The translations under genes were made by a program, and so were the position numbers. Source: Nocardia donostiensis (GTDB lineage: Bacteria > Actinomycetota > Actinomycetes > Mycobacteriales > Mycobacteriaceae). Taken from it: a stretch of DNA of 64,000 nucleotides. The stretch lies in NCBI RefSeq assembly GCF_002081715.1, contig NZ_MUKP01000018.1, forward strand, positions 39,600 to 103,599, read 5' to 3'. The notes under the pieces are model-generated. The model did no database searches. It was not told the DNA's origin and saw only the letters and a list, made by a program, of their open reading frames with translations. This document shows, piece by piece, positions 24,039 through 32,929 of the stretch. Position 1 is the first letter of the stretch; each line of letters begins with the position of its first letter.

Positions 24039-24269
24039 TCAGGTGCGGCCCGGGCGGTCGAATTCCCCGTCCTGCACGCCCGCGGTGAACGCGGCCCATT
24101 CACCCGGAGTGAAGACGAGCACAGGACCGTCGGGGTCCTTGCCGTTACGCATGGCCACATGTCCTTCGGCCAGCATCGCTATTTCCACGCAGTCGGGTCC
24201 AGACCCCTCACCTGCGCGCAACCAGGTCGCTTCGGACAGGTCGATCTCGGTGCCGTTGTCGATGCTCAT
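24039..24269 (-). CDS. DUF397 protein
   Basis: A 76-residue single DUF397 domain: DLSEATWLRAGEGSGPDCVEIAML, then VAMRNGKDPDGPVLVFTPGEWAAFTAGVQDGEFDRP. This matches the family pattern W-x-S/A-...-CVEVA and RDSK-like strand, then LxFTPxEWxAFxxGxxxGEF. Its ATG overlaps the stop of the upstream DUF5753 regulator as ATGA. In Streptomyces such pairs (WhiJ type) act in developmental control, the small acidic protein modulating the HTH partner. Here the partner relation is inferred from the coupling. Confidence 0.88.
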   Translation of the reverse strand: MSIDNGTEIDLSEATWLRAGEGSGPDCVEIAMLAEGHVAMRNGKDPDGPVLVFTPGEWAAFTAGVQDGEFDRPGRT

Positions 24270-25219
24270 ACCAGATACAACTCCTTCGCCAGCTGCCGCA
24301 GTAGCTGCCTGCTCTGTTGAACGTCCAGTGCACAGCGCCGCAGGCACTCGTGCGCCTGATGGTAGCGCCGCAGGTCGGACGCACCTTCCAGATAAAGATT
24401 GCCGGTCAGCCCCGCGGTGTGCACGACCGGCGGTTCGCTCGGCTCGCCCGAACAGTCGACGCCGAATTCCAGCACGGTGAACCCGCCGGTGGCGACCCCT
24501 GACGGCACCCCCGCCGAGAACGGCAGCACCGATACCGAAACATTGTCCCGAGTACTGAGATCGGCCAGATGACGCAACTGTGCCGCCATGATCTTCGCGT
24601 TTCCGACGACGCAGCGCAATACCGCCTCGTGTAGCACCGAATGCACCCTCGCCGGTGCGGGGCGCCTGCTGAACAGGGCCTGCCGCTGCAACAGCGGCTG
24701 CACCCTCCGGTCGAGTTCGGTCTGGGTGTCGTCGGGATGGGCCAACCGTTGCAGGGCACGCGCGTAATCCGCGGTCTGGAACAGGCCGGGCACCAGCTCG
24801 GTGTGATAGATCCACAGTTCTTCCGCCGCTGCTTCCAAACCTGGGTACACATCGAAACTTTCGGTCTGCGCCTCCGCCACCGCATGCCACCAGCTCTGCG
24901 CCGCGCTCTGCTGCACCAGGCCGCGCAACCCCTCGGTGATATGCGCGGGGACACCGTAGATCCGGCACAGCTCCTGGATATCGATGGTGCGGATCCGGTC
25001 AGCCTGCCCCTTTTCCAGGCGTTGCAAGGTGCTGGCTCCCCATTCCATCAACCGGGCGGCCTGCGCGATCGTCAAACCGGCCTGGGTCCGCCAGTCTCGT
25101 AGGTACCTGCCGAGCTGTCTGCGCGGTAAGCTCGTTGTCCCAGCCCTTCCCGCCATCGTGCCCGGACTCGCCTCCACAGGTCCCGTACCCACCGCCGAAC
25201 TCGCCGAACCAGCTGTCAC
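24266..25219 (-). CDS. XRE-family HTH regulator with DUF5753 domain
   Basis: A 317-residue DNA-binding protein. The GTG at 25219 has GGAG six bases upstream; an ATG at 25156 is an alternative. The helix-turn-helix is at about residues 35-90 (LGRYLRDWRTQAGLTIAQAARLMEWGASTLQRLEKG). The rest is DUF5753: FDVYPGLEAAAEELWIYHTELVPGLFQTADYARAL, with the later VLPFSAGVPSGVATGGFTVLEF. It is paired with the overlapping DUF397 gene. A second pair of the same kind begins at the right edge of the window. Confidence 0.9.
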   Translation of the reverse strand: MTAGSASSAVGTGPVEASPGTMAGRAGTTSLPRRQLGRYLRDWRTQAGLTIAQAARLMEWGASTLQRLEKGQADRIRTIDIQELCRIYGVPAHITEGLRGLVQQSAAQSWWHAVAEAQTESFDVYPGLEAAAEELWIYHTELVPGLFQTADYARALQRLAHPDDTQTELDRRVQPLLQRQALFSRRPAPARVHSVLHEAVLRCVVGNAKIMAAQLRHLADLSTRDNVSVSVLPFSAGVPSGVATGGFTVLEFGVDCSGEPSEPPVVHTAGLTGNLYLEGASDLRRYHQAHECLRRCALDVQQSRQLLRQLAKELYLV

Positions 25220-25560
25220 CGCACGCTCCGTTCTGCTCTCGGTCGACCGCCCGGCGAAAACCGGGTCAGCCGCGCGCGGGTCCCCGTCACTTCGCCTGGG
25301 CAGCGGATGCTTTCATCCACTATGGGCAATCCTGCCCTCCGTAATGGATATTGTGCTGGGGATTCGCACGAAAACATGCGATATCGCGGAACTGCCGTAG
25401 CATGCACGGCCCTTAGTGGTGTGCTGGGGGTCTGCTGGGGACCGGAAACCGCTTCCTCGCAACAGGTATAGCGGGCAATGCTGGGTCCCGAGTATCACAA
25501 CGTAACACGTCAAGGACAGGAACCCCGTAGGACAGGTACCGTACAAGGAAGCGAGGAGTC
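25220..25560. other. Divergent promoter region between the DUF5753 regulator and two small ORFs
   Basis: Nothing coding was recognised in this 341-base gap. It must hold the promoters of the minus-strand regulator and of the small plus-strand ORFs. The A/T-richer part around 25320-25400 and 25460-25550 is the likely promoter area. Confidence 0.5.
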
Positions 25561-25647
25561 ATGGCAGGTCCCCTCATGGTGACGACGGAAACCGGCCGAC
25601 GCCCCCAACAGCGGGCCCGGCGGAAGGGGGCCGTGCAATGCAGCTGA
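25561..25647 (+). CDS. Possible 28-residue small protein overlapping the next gene
   Basis: MAGPLMVTTETGRRPQQR and ten further basic residues, read from an ATG just after GAGGAG. Its TGA (25645-25647) overlaps the ATG of the next small gene at 25638 by 10 bp. It is too short for any family call. The ribosome site and the overlap suggest coupled translation. Confidence 0.4.
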   Translation: MAGPLMVTTETGRRPQQRARRKGAVQCS

Positions 25648-25844
25648 CCAACTCGAACTTGCGCATCGTCGCACTGCTCGCCTGCGAAATCGAACCGGGG
25701 CCGATGTCCGCTGAACAGGCCCATGCGGCAATGCAGTTGCACCTCGACTGCACGGTTGACGAATGCCGGGTGCGCAGGCGCGCCCGCGCGACGCTGGTGG
25801 AGACCGGGCGGTGTGTACTGGACGATCGAGCGCTGCGTTATTGA
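25638..25844 (+). CDS. Small conserved-looking protein of unknown function
   Basis: A 68-residue protein starting MQLTNSNLRIVALLACEIEPG; the ribosome site is the GGAAGGGGG ending nine bases before the ATG. The second half, LHLDCTVDECRVRRRARATLVETGRCVLDD, has three cysteines and a basic helix. It overlaps the 28-residue ORF. It diverges from the DUF5753/DUF397 pair. I do not recognise a characterised family. Confidence 0.55.
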   Translation: MQLTNSNLRIVALLACEIEPGPMSAEQAHAAMQLHLDCTVDECRVRRRARATLVETGRCVLDDRALRY

Positions 25845-25860
25845 CCAGCCGCCGTGTCGT

Positions 25861-26856
25861 TCACCGGCGGCTGTGATCGGTTATCGGGGTGCGCGGACCG
25901 AACTTGGGTTTACGGGCCTGGCCGCTGACCTCCAGCAGCCGGACCAGCCGGTAGCGATGCGGGCGAACGGGTTCCAGGTATTCGACCATCGCCGCATCGT
26001 CGATCGGATGCCCGAGCAGCGTCCAGCCGATGATTGCCGCCAGATGGAAATCGCCCACCGACAGCGCATCAGCGTCACCGAACGCTCGCTGCGCGATTTC
26101 CGCTGCCGTCCATTCCCCGATCCCCGGGACCGTGCGAAGCCTGGCGGCCGCGGCGGCCGGTTCCAGGTCCGCGATCCGTTCCAGGGATGCGGCCAGCCGC
26201 GCTGCCCGCACAATAGTCTGCGCGCGCTGCGGGCCGACATTGGCTCGGTGATAGGTCCACGACGGGATCCGGCGCCAGGTTTCGGCATCCGGCGGCACTC
26301 GCATCCCCTCGGGGGCCGGGCCGGGCGGTAGAGCGCCGAATTGGCGCACGAGCTGGCGCCAGGAGGCGCGTGCGGCGACGGTATGCACCTTCTGTTCCAG
26401 CACGGCAGGTACCAGCGCCTCGAATACCAGGCCGGTGCGTAGCATCCGCAAGCCCGGGAAACGGCGGTGCGCCTCGGCGACCTTGGGGTGCTGAGGCGCG
26501 AAATCGGCGACGTCCTCGGTGAGGCACAGCATCCGGTCCAGCCGGTCGAGGAACTCCTCGGCGCCCGCACCCCAGGCGCGGGCGGCGACCGCGGCCGGAC
26601 CGGCCTGGACCAGCCGATAGGTGACCGGTCCGGACGGCATCCGGGACACACGCCAATGCGCCCCGTCGGCGGTCACCTGGTGGCAGGGATCGCCCACGCC
26701 GCGACGCAGCGGTGTCAGGGTGTGGGCCAGATCGATCGGTCCGTCCGCCGTCACCGTCCGAGTCAGGCCGGAACGGTTCGCCTCGGGGCCGGCCGTTCGC
26801 TCACGCACCGGTTCATTGTGCGCGTCGCGTCGGCCCAGCGGGGCACCGGCTGTCAC
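25861..26856 (-). CDS. AlkA-like DNA glycosylase (HhH-GPD)
   Basis: A protein of up to 331 residues; the start is uncertain (GTG at 26856 or 26808, neither with a good ribosome site). The C-terminal half is a helix-hairpin-helix glycosylase: LRTVPGIGEWTAAEIAQRAFGDADALSVGDFHL contains the HhH turn (PGIGEWTA) and the catalytic Asp in VGDFH. An upstream segment, FEALVPAVLEQKVHTVAARASWRQLV, fits the family's substrate-pocket helix. This class removes alkylated purines as the first step of base-excision repair. The N-terminal part resembles the AlkA beta domain only loosely. It is monocistronic. Confidence 0.8.
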   Translation of the reverse strand: MTAGAPLGRRDAHNEPVRERTAGPEANRSGLTRTVTADGPIDLAHTLTPLRRGVGDPCHQVTADGAHWRVSRMPSGPVTYRLVQAGPAAVAARAWGAGAEEFLDRLDRMLCLTEDVADFAPQHPKVAEAHRRFPGLRMLRTGLVFEALVPAVLEQKVHTVAARASWRQLVRQFGALPPGPAPEGMRVPPDAETWRRIPSWTYHRANVGPQRAQTIVRAARLAASLERIADLEPAAAAARLRTVPGIGEWTAAEIAQRAFGDADALSVGDFHLAAIIGWTLLGHPIDDAAMVEYLEPVRPHRYRLVRLLEVSGQARKPKFGPRTPITDHSRR

Positions 26857-26995
26857 GAAGGCGACGGCTGCTCATGGAGCGTGTTCCGAGCGACGCAGCC
26901 GGGGCGAAGGTGGATTTTCTGTAACAGAGGCGAAGAGCATGACGATAATGGTGCGGATCGGCAAATATCTGGCGTACGCCGGGACGGAGGTTCAT

Positions 26996-27100
26996 ATGAT
27001 CACCAACGTGCTGAACTGGCTGCTCGATGTGTGGGGTGGGCTTTTCGCTGGCAGTTCCGGCTACCAGATTCCGCCGGGCACACTGCCCTTCGGCAGCTGA
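26996..27100 (+). CDS. 34-residue amphipathic small protein
   Basis: MITNVLNWLLDVWGGLFAGS, then SGYQIPPGTLPFGS. The ATG at 26996 lies five bases after GGAGG, a strong ribosome site. A longer reading from an ATG at 26939 (53 residues) is possible. The first half is hydrophobic with tryptophans, the second Pro/Gly-rich. A convergent terminator follows at 27150. It may be a membrane-associated peptide; no family is recognised. Confidence 0.45.
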   Translation: MITNVLNWLLDVWGGLFAGSSGYQIPPGTLPFGS

Positions 27101-27149
27101 GCAGATAGCCCCCGCCCGGTTTCCGTGCGTTGAGACCGGCGGTGTAGGT

Positions 27150-27184
27150 CCGCGCTCGCCGCACTCCCTCGGCGGCGAGCGCGG
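27150..27184. terminator. Convergent stem-loop terminator
   Basis: A 12-bp perfect stem (27150-27161 with 27173-27184) with an 11-nt loop, followed on the plus strand by TCATTTT. It lies between the 34-residue ORF and the end of the oxidoreductase gene. Confidence 0.75.
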
Positions 27185-27190
27185 TCATTT

Positions 27191-30037
27191 TCAGTCTTCT
27201 AGCAGGAACTCGGCCAGGTGCTTGCCCTGCCGCCCGGTCAATTGCGCGGCCTGGGTGCGACAGGAGAACCCGTCCGCAATCAAGATCGAATTATCTGGTG
27301 CGTCCATGAGCGCAGGCACCATCCCGTTCCCGGCCACCGCGACGGATATATCGTAATGACCTTTCTGCATTCCGAAGTTTCCGGCCAAGCCGCAGCAACC
27401 CGTGATTTCGGACACCAAAATACCCATTCTGGCTAACATCCGGCGATCGGTCTCGAAACCGAGTACCGCATGGTGATGGCAGTGCGGCTGCACGATCACC
27501 TGTTGACCCGGGCGTTGCGGAGGCTGCCAGTCCGGCTGCGCGTCCAGGAACTCGGCCAGCGTCCGCACCGCCCCTGCAACCGCATGCGCTCGCGGGTCGT
27601 CGGGCAGCAGTTCGGGCAGATCGGCACGCAGAGTCGCGGTACAGGAAGGTTCCAGTCCCACCACGATCCCGCCCGCGCGCACATGGTCGTCGAGTTCGTC
27701 CAGTGTGGCGCGCAGCCGAGCCCGAGCGCCGTCCAACTGGCCGGTGCTGATCCAGGTGAGCCCGCAGCACACCCGCTTGCGCGGTATCTGCACCTGATAG
27801 CCGAGCGAGGTCATCAGCCGTGCCGCGGCCAACGCGATATGGGGGTCGAACGCATCGGTGAAGGTGTCGATCCACAGCAGTACCGGTAGGGGCGAACGCC
27901 CCGGTTGCCGACCATCATCGGTTACCTCCCCGCAATGCGTGAGCTCCGGCCGGTTGGCGGGATCGCGCCAGATCCGGCGGAACGAACGATCGGCCAGCAC
28001 TGGCACCTCGCGACGCGGATCGATACCTGCCGCCCACAGCCCCATCCTGCGCAATGGTCCTATCCGGGCGGCCGCGTTCACCACCCGTGGCAGCCAGGTC
28101 GCGCCCGCGAGCCAGCGCGGTAGCCAGCCGAGCGAATAATGGTCGCGGGGCCGCAGCCTGCCTTGATAGCGGCGGTACATGGCCTCGGATTTATAGGTGG
28201 CCAGGTCGACCCCGGCCGGGCAGTCGGAACGGCACGCTTTACAGGACAGACACAGGTCGAGCGATTCGGCGACTGCGGGCGAGGACCACGGCAGGTCGCC
28301 GCGTACCACTTCCTGCAGCACCCTGGCCCGGCCGCGGGTGTTGTCCTTTTCATCGGCGGTGGCCAGGTAGGACGGACACATGAAGCCGCCGGCGGCCCGG
28401 TTGTCGGCGCGGCATTTACCCACCCCTACGCAGCGGTGGACAGCTGTACTGAGCCGGCCGTCGTCGTGCGGGAAAGCGAAACCGCCTGCCGCCGGGACGG
28501 GGGTGAGACCGGCCAGCCGCAGATCTGCGTCGATGGGGCGCGGCTGGACCAGCACACCCGGATTCAGCACATCATCGGGATCGAAAAGGGCCTTGTAGCC
28601 AGCGAATACGTCCAGCACCTGCTGCGAATACATCAGTGCAAGCAGCTCCGATCTGGCGCGGCCGTCGCCGTGTTCGCCGCTCAGCGAGCCGCCGTAGCGG
28701 ACGACCAACTCGGTAGCGTCGAACAGGAAGGCCCGGAAACGCTGCGGGGCGGTGTCTATCGGCAAATCCAGTCGCACATGGATACAGCCGTCGCCGATAT
28801 GCCCGTACAGCAGCCCGTCCACCTCGTGCTCGCGGGTCAGCTCACCGAAATCCCGCAGGTATGCGCCGAGATGTTCGGGCGGAACCGCGGCGTCCTCCCA
28901 GCCGGGCCAGGCCGGGTGGCCGTCCGGGGTGCGTCCGGCCAGGCCTGCACCGTCGGCGCGGATACGCCAGAGCGCGGCCGTTTCGCCTGGATCGGTGACG
29001 ATACGGGAGTCGAGCGCGCCTGTGGCCTGGCACAGCGCCTGCGCCGCTGTTCGCGCCTCGTCCGGGGTGGCACCGGCCAGTTCGACGAACAGCCAGCCGT
29101 CGCCACGCGGCAGCTCGGGCACCGTCCGGCGGTGCGCGCGGACCACATCGACCAGCCGGGCATCGATTCCTTCCACGGCGATCGGGGCGCATGCGGTCAC
29201 CGCGGCGATATCGTCGGCCGCGCTCGCCATATCCGGGTAGCCGAGCACCACGAGCACTGTGGCGGGCGGGATTTCAACCAGCTCTAGGGTTGCCTCCAGC
29301 AGCAGGCCGCAGGTGCCTTCGGTCCCGACGAAAGCTTTCGCCACCGACGAACCATGTTCGGGCAGTAAATGTTCCAGACCGTAGCCGGAGGCCTGGCGAT
29401 CGAAACGACCGAGTTCGGTGCGCAGCACGGCGAGGTGGGAGTGGGTGAATTCCGTCAGCCCGGGCAGGGCGCCGAGATCGTCGGCGAGCCGCCGTTCGAT
29501 GCCCTTTCCGTCGAGTATCCGCAGTTCACGGACCGTGTCGGAGGTCCGCCCCCAGGCGATGGCATGCGGTCCGCAGGCGTTGTTGCCGATCATTCCGCCC
29601 AGGGTGCAGCGGTTCTGGGTGGAAGGGTCGGGCCCGAACCGCAGCCCGTGCGCAGCGGCCCGGCGTTGCAGTCCGGCCAGCACGACACCTGGCTGCACCC
29701 GCGCGATGCGCCGCTCGGGGTCCAGTTCGGTGATTGCGTTCATATGCCTGCTGAAATCGAGCACGATTCCGGGGCCGATAGCGTTGCCCGACACCGACGT
29801 TCCCGCACCACGCGCGGTAACCGGCAGGCCTTCGGCGCGCGCGAAATCCAGGATCGCGGCGGTATCGGTTTCGCCGCGGGGGAAGGTGACGATCTGGGGC
29901 AGGATTCGATAGTTCGACGCGTCCGAGGAGTATTCGGCGCGCCGCCGCTCCGACACATCCACCTCGCCACCGATGCGGCCACACAGGGCGCGCGCCATAG
30001 CAGTCTGTCGCCGATGCTCGCTGCTCACACCGCCCAC
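27191..30037 (-). CDS. FAD-linked oxidase fused to Fe-S/CCG oxidoreductase (YdiJ/D-lactate dehydrogenase type)
   Basis: A 948-residue two-part enzyme. The N-terminal part (about 1-480) is a PCMH/GlcD-type FAD domain: VTFPRGETDTAAILDFARAEGLPVTARGAGTSVSG, with the later GGMIGNNACGPHAIAWG, and C-terminally GEHGDGRARSELL. The second part has ferredoxin-like motifs (CVGVGKCRADNRAAGGFMCPSYL and CLSCKACRSDCP), then CCG-type motifs (LEPSCTATLRADL, HCHHHAVLGF, TGCCGLAGNFG). This architecture oxidises 2-hydroxy acids such as D-lactate or D-2-hydroxyglutarate and passes electrons to the respiratory chain. The substrate is not determined here. The GTG at 30037 or at 30028 may be the start. Confidence 0.88.
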   Translation of the reverse strand: MGGVSSEHRRQTAMARALCGRIGGEVDVSERRRAEYSSDASNYRILPQIVTFPRGETDTAAILDFARAEGLPVTARGAGTSVSGNAIGPGIVLDFSRHMNAITELDPERRIARVQPGVVLAGLQRRAAAHGLRFGPDPSTQNRCTLGGMIGNNACGPHAIAWGRTSDTVRELRILDGKGIERRLADDLGALPGLTEFTHSHLAVLRTELGRFDRQASGYGLEHLLPEHGSSVAKAFVGTEGTCGLLLEATLELVEIPPATVLVVLGYPDMASAADDIAAVTACAPIAVEGIDARLVDVVRAHRRTVPELPRGDGWLFVELAGATPDEARTAAQALCQATGALDSRIVTDPGETAALWRIRADGAGLAGRTPDGHPAWPGWEDAAVPPEHLGAYLRDFGELTREHEVDGLLYGHIGDGCIHVRLDLPIDTAPQRFRAFLFDATELVVRYGGSLSGEHGDGRARSELLALMYSQQVLDVFAGYKALFDPDDVLNPGVLVQPRPIDADLRLAGLTPVPAAGGFAFPHDDGRLSTAVHRCVGVGKCRADNRAAGGFMCPSYLATADEKDNTRGRARVLQEVVRGDLPWSSPAVAESLDLCLSCKACRSDCPAGVDLATYKSEAMYRRYQGRLRPRDHYSLGWLPRWLAGATWLPRVVNAAARIGPLRRMGLWAAGIDPRREVPVLADRSFRRIWRDPANRPELTHCGEVTDDGRQPGRSPLPVLLWIDTFTDAFDPHIALAAARLMTSLGYQVQIPRKRVCCGLTWISTGQLDGARARLRATLDELDDHVRAGGIVVGLEPSCTATLRADLPELLPDDPRAHAVAGAVRTLAEFLDAQPDWQPPQRPGQQVIVQPHCHHHAVLGFETDRRMLARMGILVSEITGCCGLAGNFGMQKGHYDISVAVAGNGMVPALMDAPDNSILIADGFSCRTQAAQLTGRQGKHLAEFLLED

Positions 30038-30178
30038 CCTAGAGAGATTTCTGTGCCAGAGTGGCCCCTCTGCCGATCCAGGGTTCCTGCAGCCGGTGAC
30101 GCGAGCGTGTCACCCCACACCGAAACCTCGTCAGGTGCGCATTCCATGCGTCGTGTTCGATCTCCAGCCGGTCAGCGC

Positions 30179-30207
30179 TTGACCTAAAGAATAGTTGAGC
30201 TTTTAGT
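30179..30207 (+). promoter_or_regulatory. Candidate SigA-type promoter of the ABC transporter gene
   Basis: TTGACC (30179-30184), a 17-bp spacer, and TTTAGT (30202-30207) fit a -35/-10 pair. It lies about 50 bp before the GTG start at 30257 in a locally A/T-rich segment. Confidence 0.45.
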
Positions 30208-30256
30208 GTCGGTGGCCTGGCGTTGAATCGGCACCAGAGCGGAAGGACGTGTCGAG

Positions 30257-32137
30257 GTGAGCATCGAATCGGTGGCCTGGAACCAGATGTACCAGCGTAT
30301 GCACGCGCCCGGGGAGAAACGCCAGTTCAACCTGGCCACGGCCCGGCGCATTCTGCGTTTCGCCCGGCCACACCGGCGAAGGATGGCGGCGTTCCTGCTG
30401 TTCAGCGTGGTTTCGGCAGTGTTCGCGGTCGCCACACCGCTACTCGCAGGCCGCGTCGTCGACGACATCATCGGCGGGGCCGCGCCACAGGTGGTGCTCA
30501 TTCTGGCAGCCGTCATCGCCGGGCTCGCGGTGCTCGACGCGGGGCTGGGATTGGTTATCCGCTGGTTGTCGGCCAGGATCGGCGAGGGGTTGATCCTGGA
30601 CCTGCGGTCGGCGGTATTCGATCATGTACAGCGGATGCCCGTCGCGTTCTTCACCCGCACCCGCACCGGTGCGCTCGTGAGCCGTTTGAACAATGATGTG
30701 ATCGGCGCGCAGCGGGCGTTCAGCGACACCCTGTCGGGCGTGGTCGCCAATCTGGTGACGGTGGCGCTCACCCTGGTGGTGATGCTGCGGCTGTCCTGGC
30801 AGATCACGCTGCTCGCGCTGGTGCTGCTTCCGGTCTTCGTGATCCCGGCCCGGCGGATGGGCGACCGGCTGGCCGATATCCAGCGCGAGGCAGCAGGCCT
30901 GAACGCGGCGATGAGCACGCAGATGACCGAACGGTTCTCCGCACCGGGCGCCACCCTGGTCAAACTGTTCGGCAGACCACATCAGGAATCGGCGGAGTTC
31001 GCGCTGCGGGCACGGCGGGTGCGCGATATCGGGGTGCGCACGGCCATGTTGCAGACAGTGTTCGTGACCTCGCTGACCCTGGTCTCGGCACTGGCGGTGG
31101 CGCTGGTGTACGGGCTCGGCGGCTGGTATGCGCTGCGCGGACAATTGGACGCGGGCGCGGTTGTCGCGCTGTCGCTGCTGCTGACCCGCCTCTACGCGCC
31201 GCTGACCGCGCTGGCCAGCGCGCGGATGGAGATCATGTCGGCACTGGTGAGTTTCGAGCGGGTGTTCGAGGTGCTGGACCTGCCGCCGCTGATCGAGGAC
31301 GCCCCGGACGCGAAACCGGTACCCGAAGGGCCGGTCGCGGTGGAACTCGACGGGGTGCGGTTCGGTTATCCGTCCGCGGACAAGGTGTCGCTGGCATCGC
31401 TGGAGGAAGTGGCGACACTGGACACCCGGGGCGGTGTCGAGGTGCTGCACGGGGTGTCGTTCCGCGCCGAACCAGGCCAGCTGATCGCGCTGGTCGGTTC
31501 TTCCGGCGCCGGGAAATCGACCATCGCCCAGTTGGTTTCGCGGCTCTATGACGTCGACTCCGGCGCTGTCCGGCTCAATGGCGCGGATGTGCGCGAGCTG
31601 ACCACCCGTTCGATCCAGGAAACCGTAGGCCTGGTCACCCAGGACGGGCACCTGTTCCACGACACCATCCGCGCCAACCTGCTGCTCGCCCGCCCCGAGG
31701 CGACCGAAGAGCAGTTGTGGGACGCCCTGCGGCGGGCCAGGTTACGCGAGCTGGTCGCCTCGCTGCCCGACGGCTTGGACACCGTGGTCGGCGAGCGAGG
31801 TTACCGGTTGTCCGGTGGTGAACGCCAGCGGCTGACCATCGCCCGGCTGCTGCTCAAACAGCCCCGCGTGGTGGTGCTGGACGAGGCGACCGCCTCACTG
31901 GACTCCACCTCCGAGGCCGCGGTGCAGGCCGCACTGACCGAAGCGCTGGCCGGACGTACCGCCCTGGTCATCGCACACCGGCTGTCCACAGTCCGCGCAG
32001 CCGACCAGATCCTGGTGCTGGAGGAAGGACGCATCATCGAACGAGGCACCCATACGCAGCTACTGGCCGCCGATGGCCGCTACGCGGAGCTGTACCGCAC
32101 CCAGTTCGCCGACGACCCGGTACCGGCAGTCGCCTGA
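30257..32137 (+). CDS. ABC exporter half-transporter (fused membrane and ATPase domains)
   Basis: A 626-residue protein with a GTG start. The transmembrane domain (about 40-330) begins after RFARPHRRRMAAFLLFSVVSAVFAVATPLLAG and has about six hydrophobic segments. The ATPase domain (about 350-610) has Walker A GSSGAGKST, the Q-loop VTQDGHLFHDT, signature LSGGERQR, Walker B VVVLDEATASLD and the H-loop IAHRLSTVR. Such half-transporters act as dimers exporting lipids, drugs or peptides. There is no partner ABC gene beside it, so a homodimer is likely. The substrate is unknown. Confidence 0.92.
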   Translation: MSIESVAWNQMYQRMHAPGEKRQFNLATARRILRFARPHRRRMAAFLLFSVVSAVFAVATPLLAGRVVDDIIGGAAPQVVLILAAVIAGLAVLDAGLGLVIRWLSARIGEGLILDLRSAVFDHVQRMPVAFFTRTRTGALVSRLNNDVIGAQRAFSDTLSGVVANLVTVALTLVVMLRLSWQITLLALVLLPVFVIPARRMGDRLADIQREAAGLNAAMSTQMTERFSAPGATLVKLFGRPHQESAEFALRARRVRDIGVRTAMLQTVFVTSLTLVSALAVALVYGLGGWYALRGQLDAGAVVALSLLLTRLYAPLTALASARMEIMSALVSFERVFEVLDLPPLIEDAPDAKPVPEGPVAVELDGVRFGYPSADKVSLASLEEVATLDTRGGVEVLHGVSFRAEPGQLIALVGSSGAGKSTIAQLVSRLYDVDSGAVRLNGADVRELTTRSIQETVGLVTQDGHLFHDTIRANLLLARPEATEEQLWDALRRARLRELVASLPDGLDTVVGERGYRLSGGERQRLTIARLLLKQPRVVVLDEATASLDSTSEAAVQAALTEALAGRTALVIAHRLSTVRAADQILVLEEGRIIERGTHTQLLAADGRYAELYRTQFADDPVPAVA

Positions 32138-32198
32138 CAGCATCTAGGTGCACTGCCTGAGAGGTTAGGAACGCGGGCCGCTGGTGGATATCCGCCGC

Positions 32199-32723
32199 TC
32201 ACGGACGCCAGCGGCGTAGCGGGGTGTTCTTCTCATACGGCATCGGCGACGGATAGGTGAGGATCTCGACGACCGAGCCCCAAGGCGTCTTGCCGTAGCA
32301 GAACAAGTTGCCCTTGCCCTTTTCGGGTTCGAACATGATCGCCTGCGGACGGCTGAACAGCGTTCCACCTGCCACTTCGAACTGCACGACGGCGGCATCG
32401 ATATCGTCGACATAGATCGCGAAGTGCTGTAACCCATAATCGGATGGGCGAATCGGGTTCCGTTGTTCGGGCCCTTCCATTTGGAACAATTCGACACCTG
32501 GACCATTACGCAGGCGTAGCATACGAACCGCCCTGACCTTGGTTCCAGGGGAAAGGTTGAGCGTCTGCTCGGTTTCCGCGCCTTCGTCGGGTGCATCCGA
32601 CATTTTCTTGGATTCATAGATCAACTCGGCGTCGAAGGCCTTTTCGAAGAAACTTGTGGCCTGGTCGATATCGGGAACGGTGAAGCCGACATGATCCATG
32701 CCGTGAACGGGTGATGCACGCAC
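32199..32723 (-). CDS. VOC-family (glyoxalase/dioxygenase-fold) protein
   Basis: A 174-residue protein with a GTG start. The first beta-alpha-beta-beta unit is GMDHVGFTVPDIDQATSFFEKAFDAELIYE. The second is YGLQHFAIYVDDIDAAVVQFEVAGGTLFSRP, ending FCYGKTPWGSVVEILTYP. Metal-ligand candidates are the His in MDHVGF, the Glu in GVELFQME, the His in LQHFAIY and the Glu in VVEILTYP, which match the usual four-residue set. The enzyme activity cannot be specified; glyoxalase I, epimerases and dioxygenases share the fold. Confidence 0.82.
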   Translation of the reverse strand: MRASPVHGMDHVGFTVPDIDQATSFFEKAFDAELIYESKKMSDAPDEGAETEQTLNLSPGTKVRAVRMLRLRNGPGVELFQMEGPEQRNPIRPSDYGLQHFAIYVDDIDAAVVQFEVAGGTLFSRPQAIMFEPEKGKGNLFCYGKTPWGSVVEILTYPSPMPYEKNTPLRRWRP

Positions 32724-32929
32724 CTGTTGTCCCCTCTCGTTGCCGGAAACCTAAAACTACACGTCATGAAGTGGGCTCCACTCGACTGACTAGAGCCGTG
32801 TTTCATGAGCCGTATATAGATAGCCACAGGTTGATGGCGGTGACGCGGACGGTGGGCCATAGAGCGGACGGCAAGCACACGTTCAAACCGGCACCCCGGA
32901 TTACCGGCGCAAGCTTTTCAGACGAGGCC

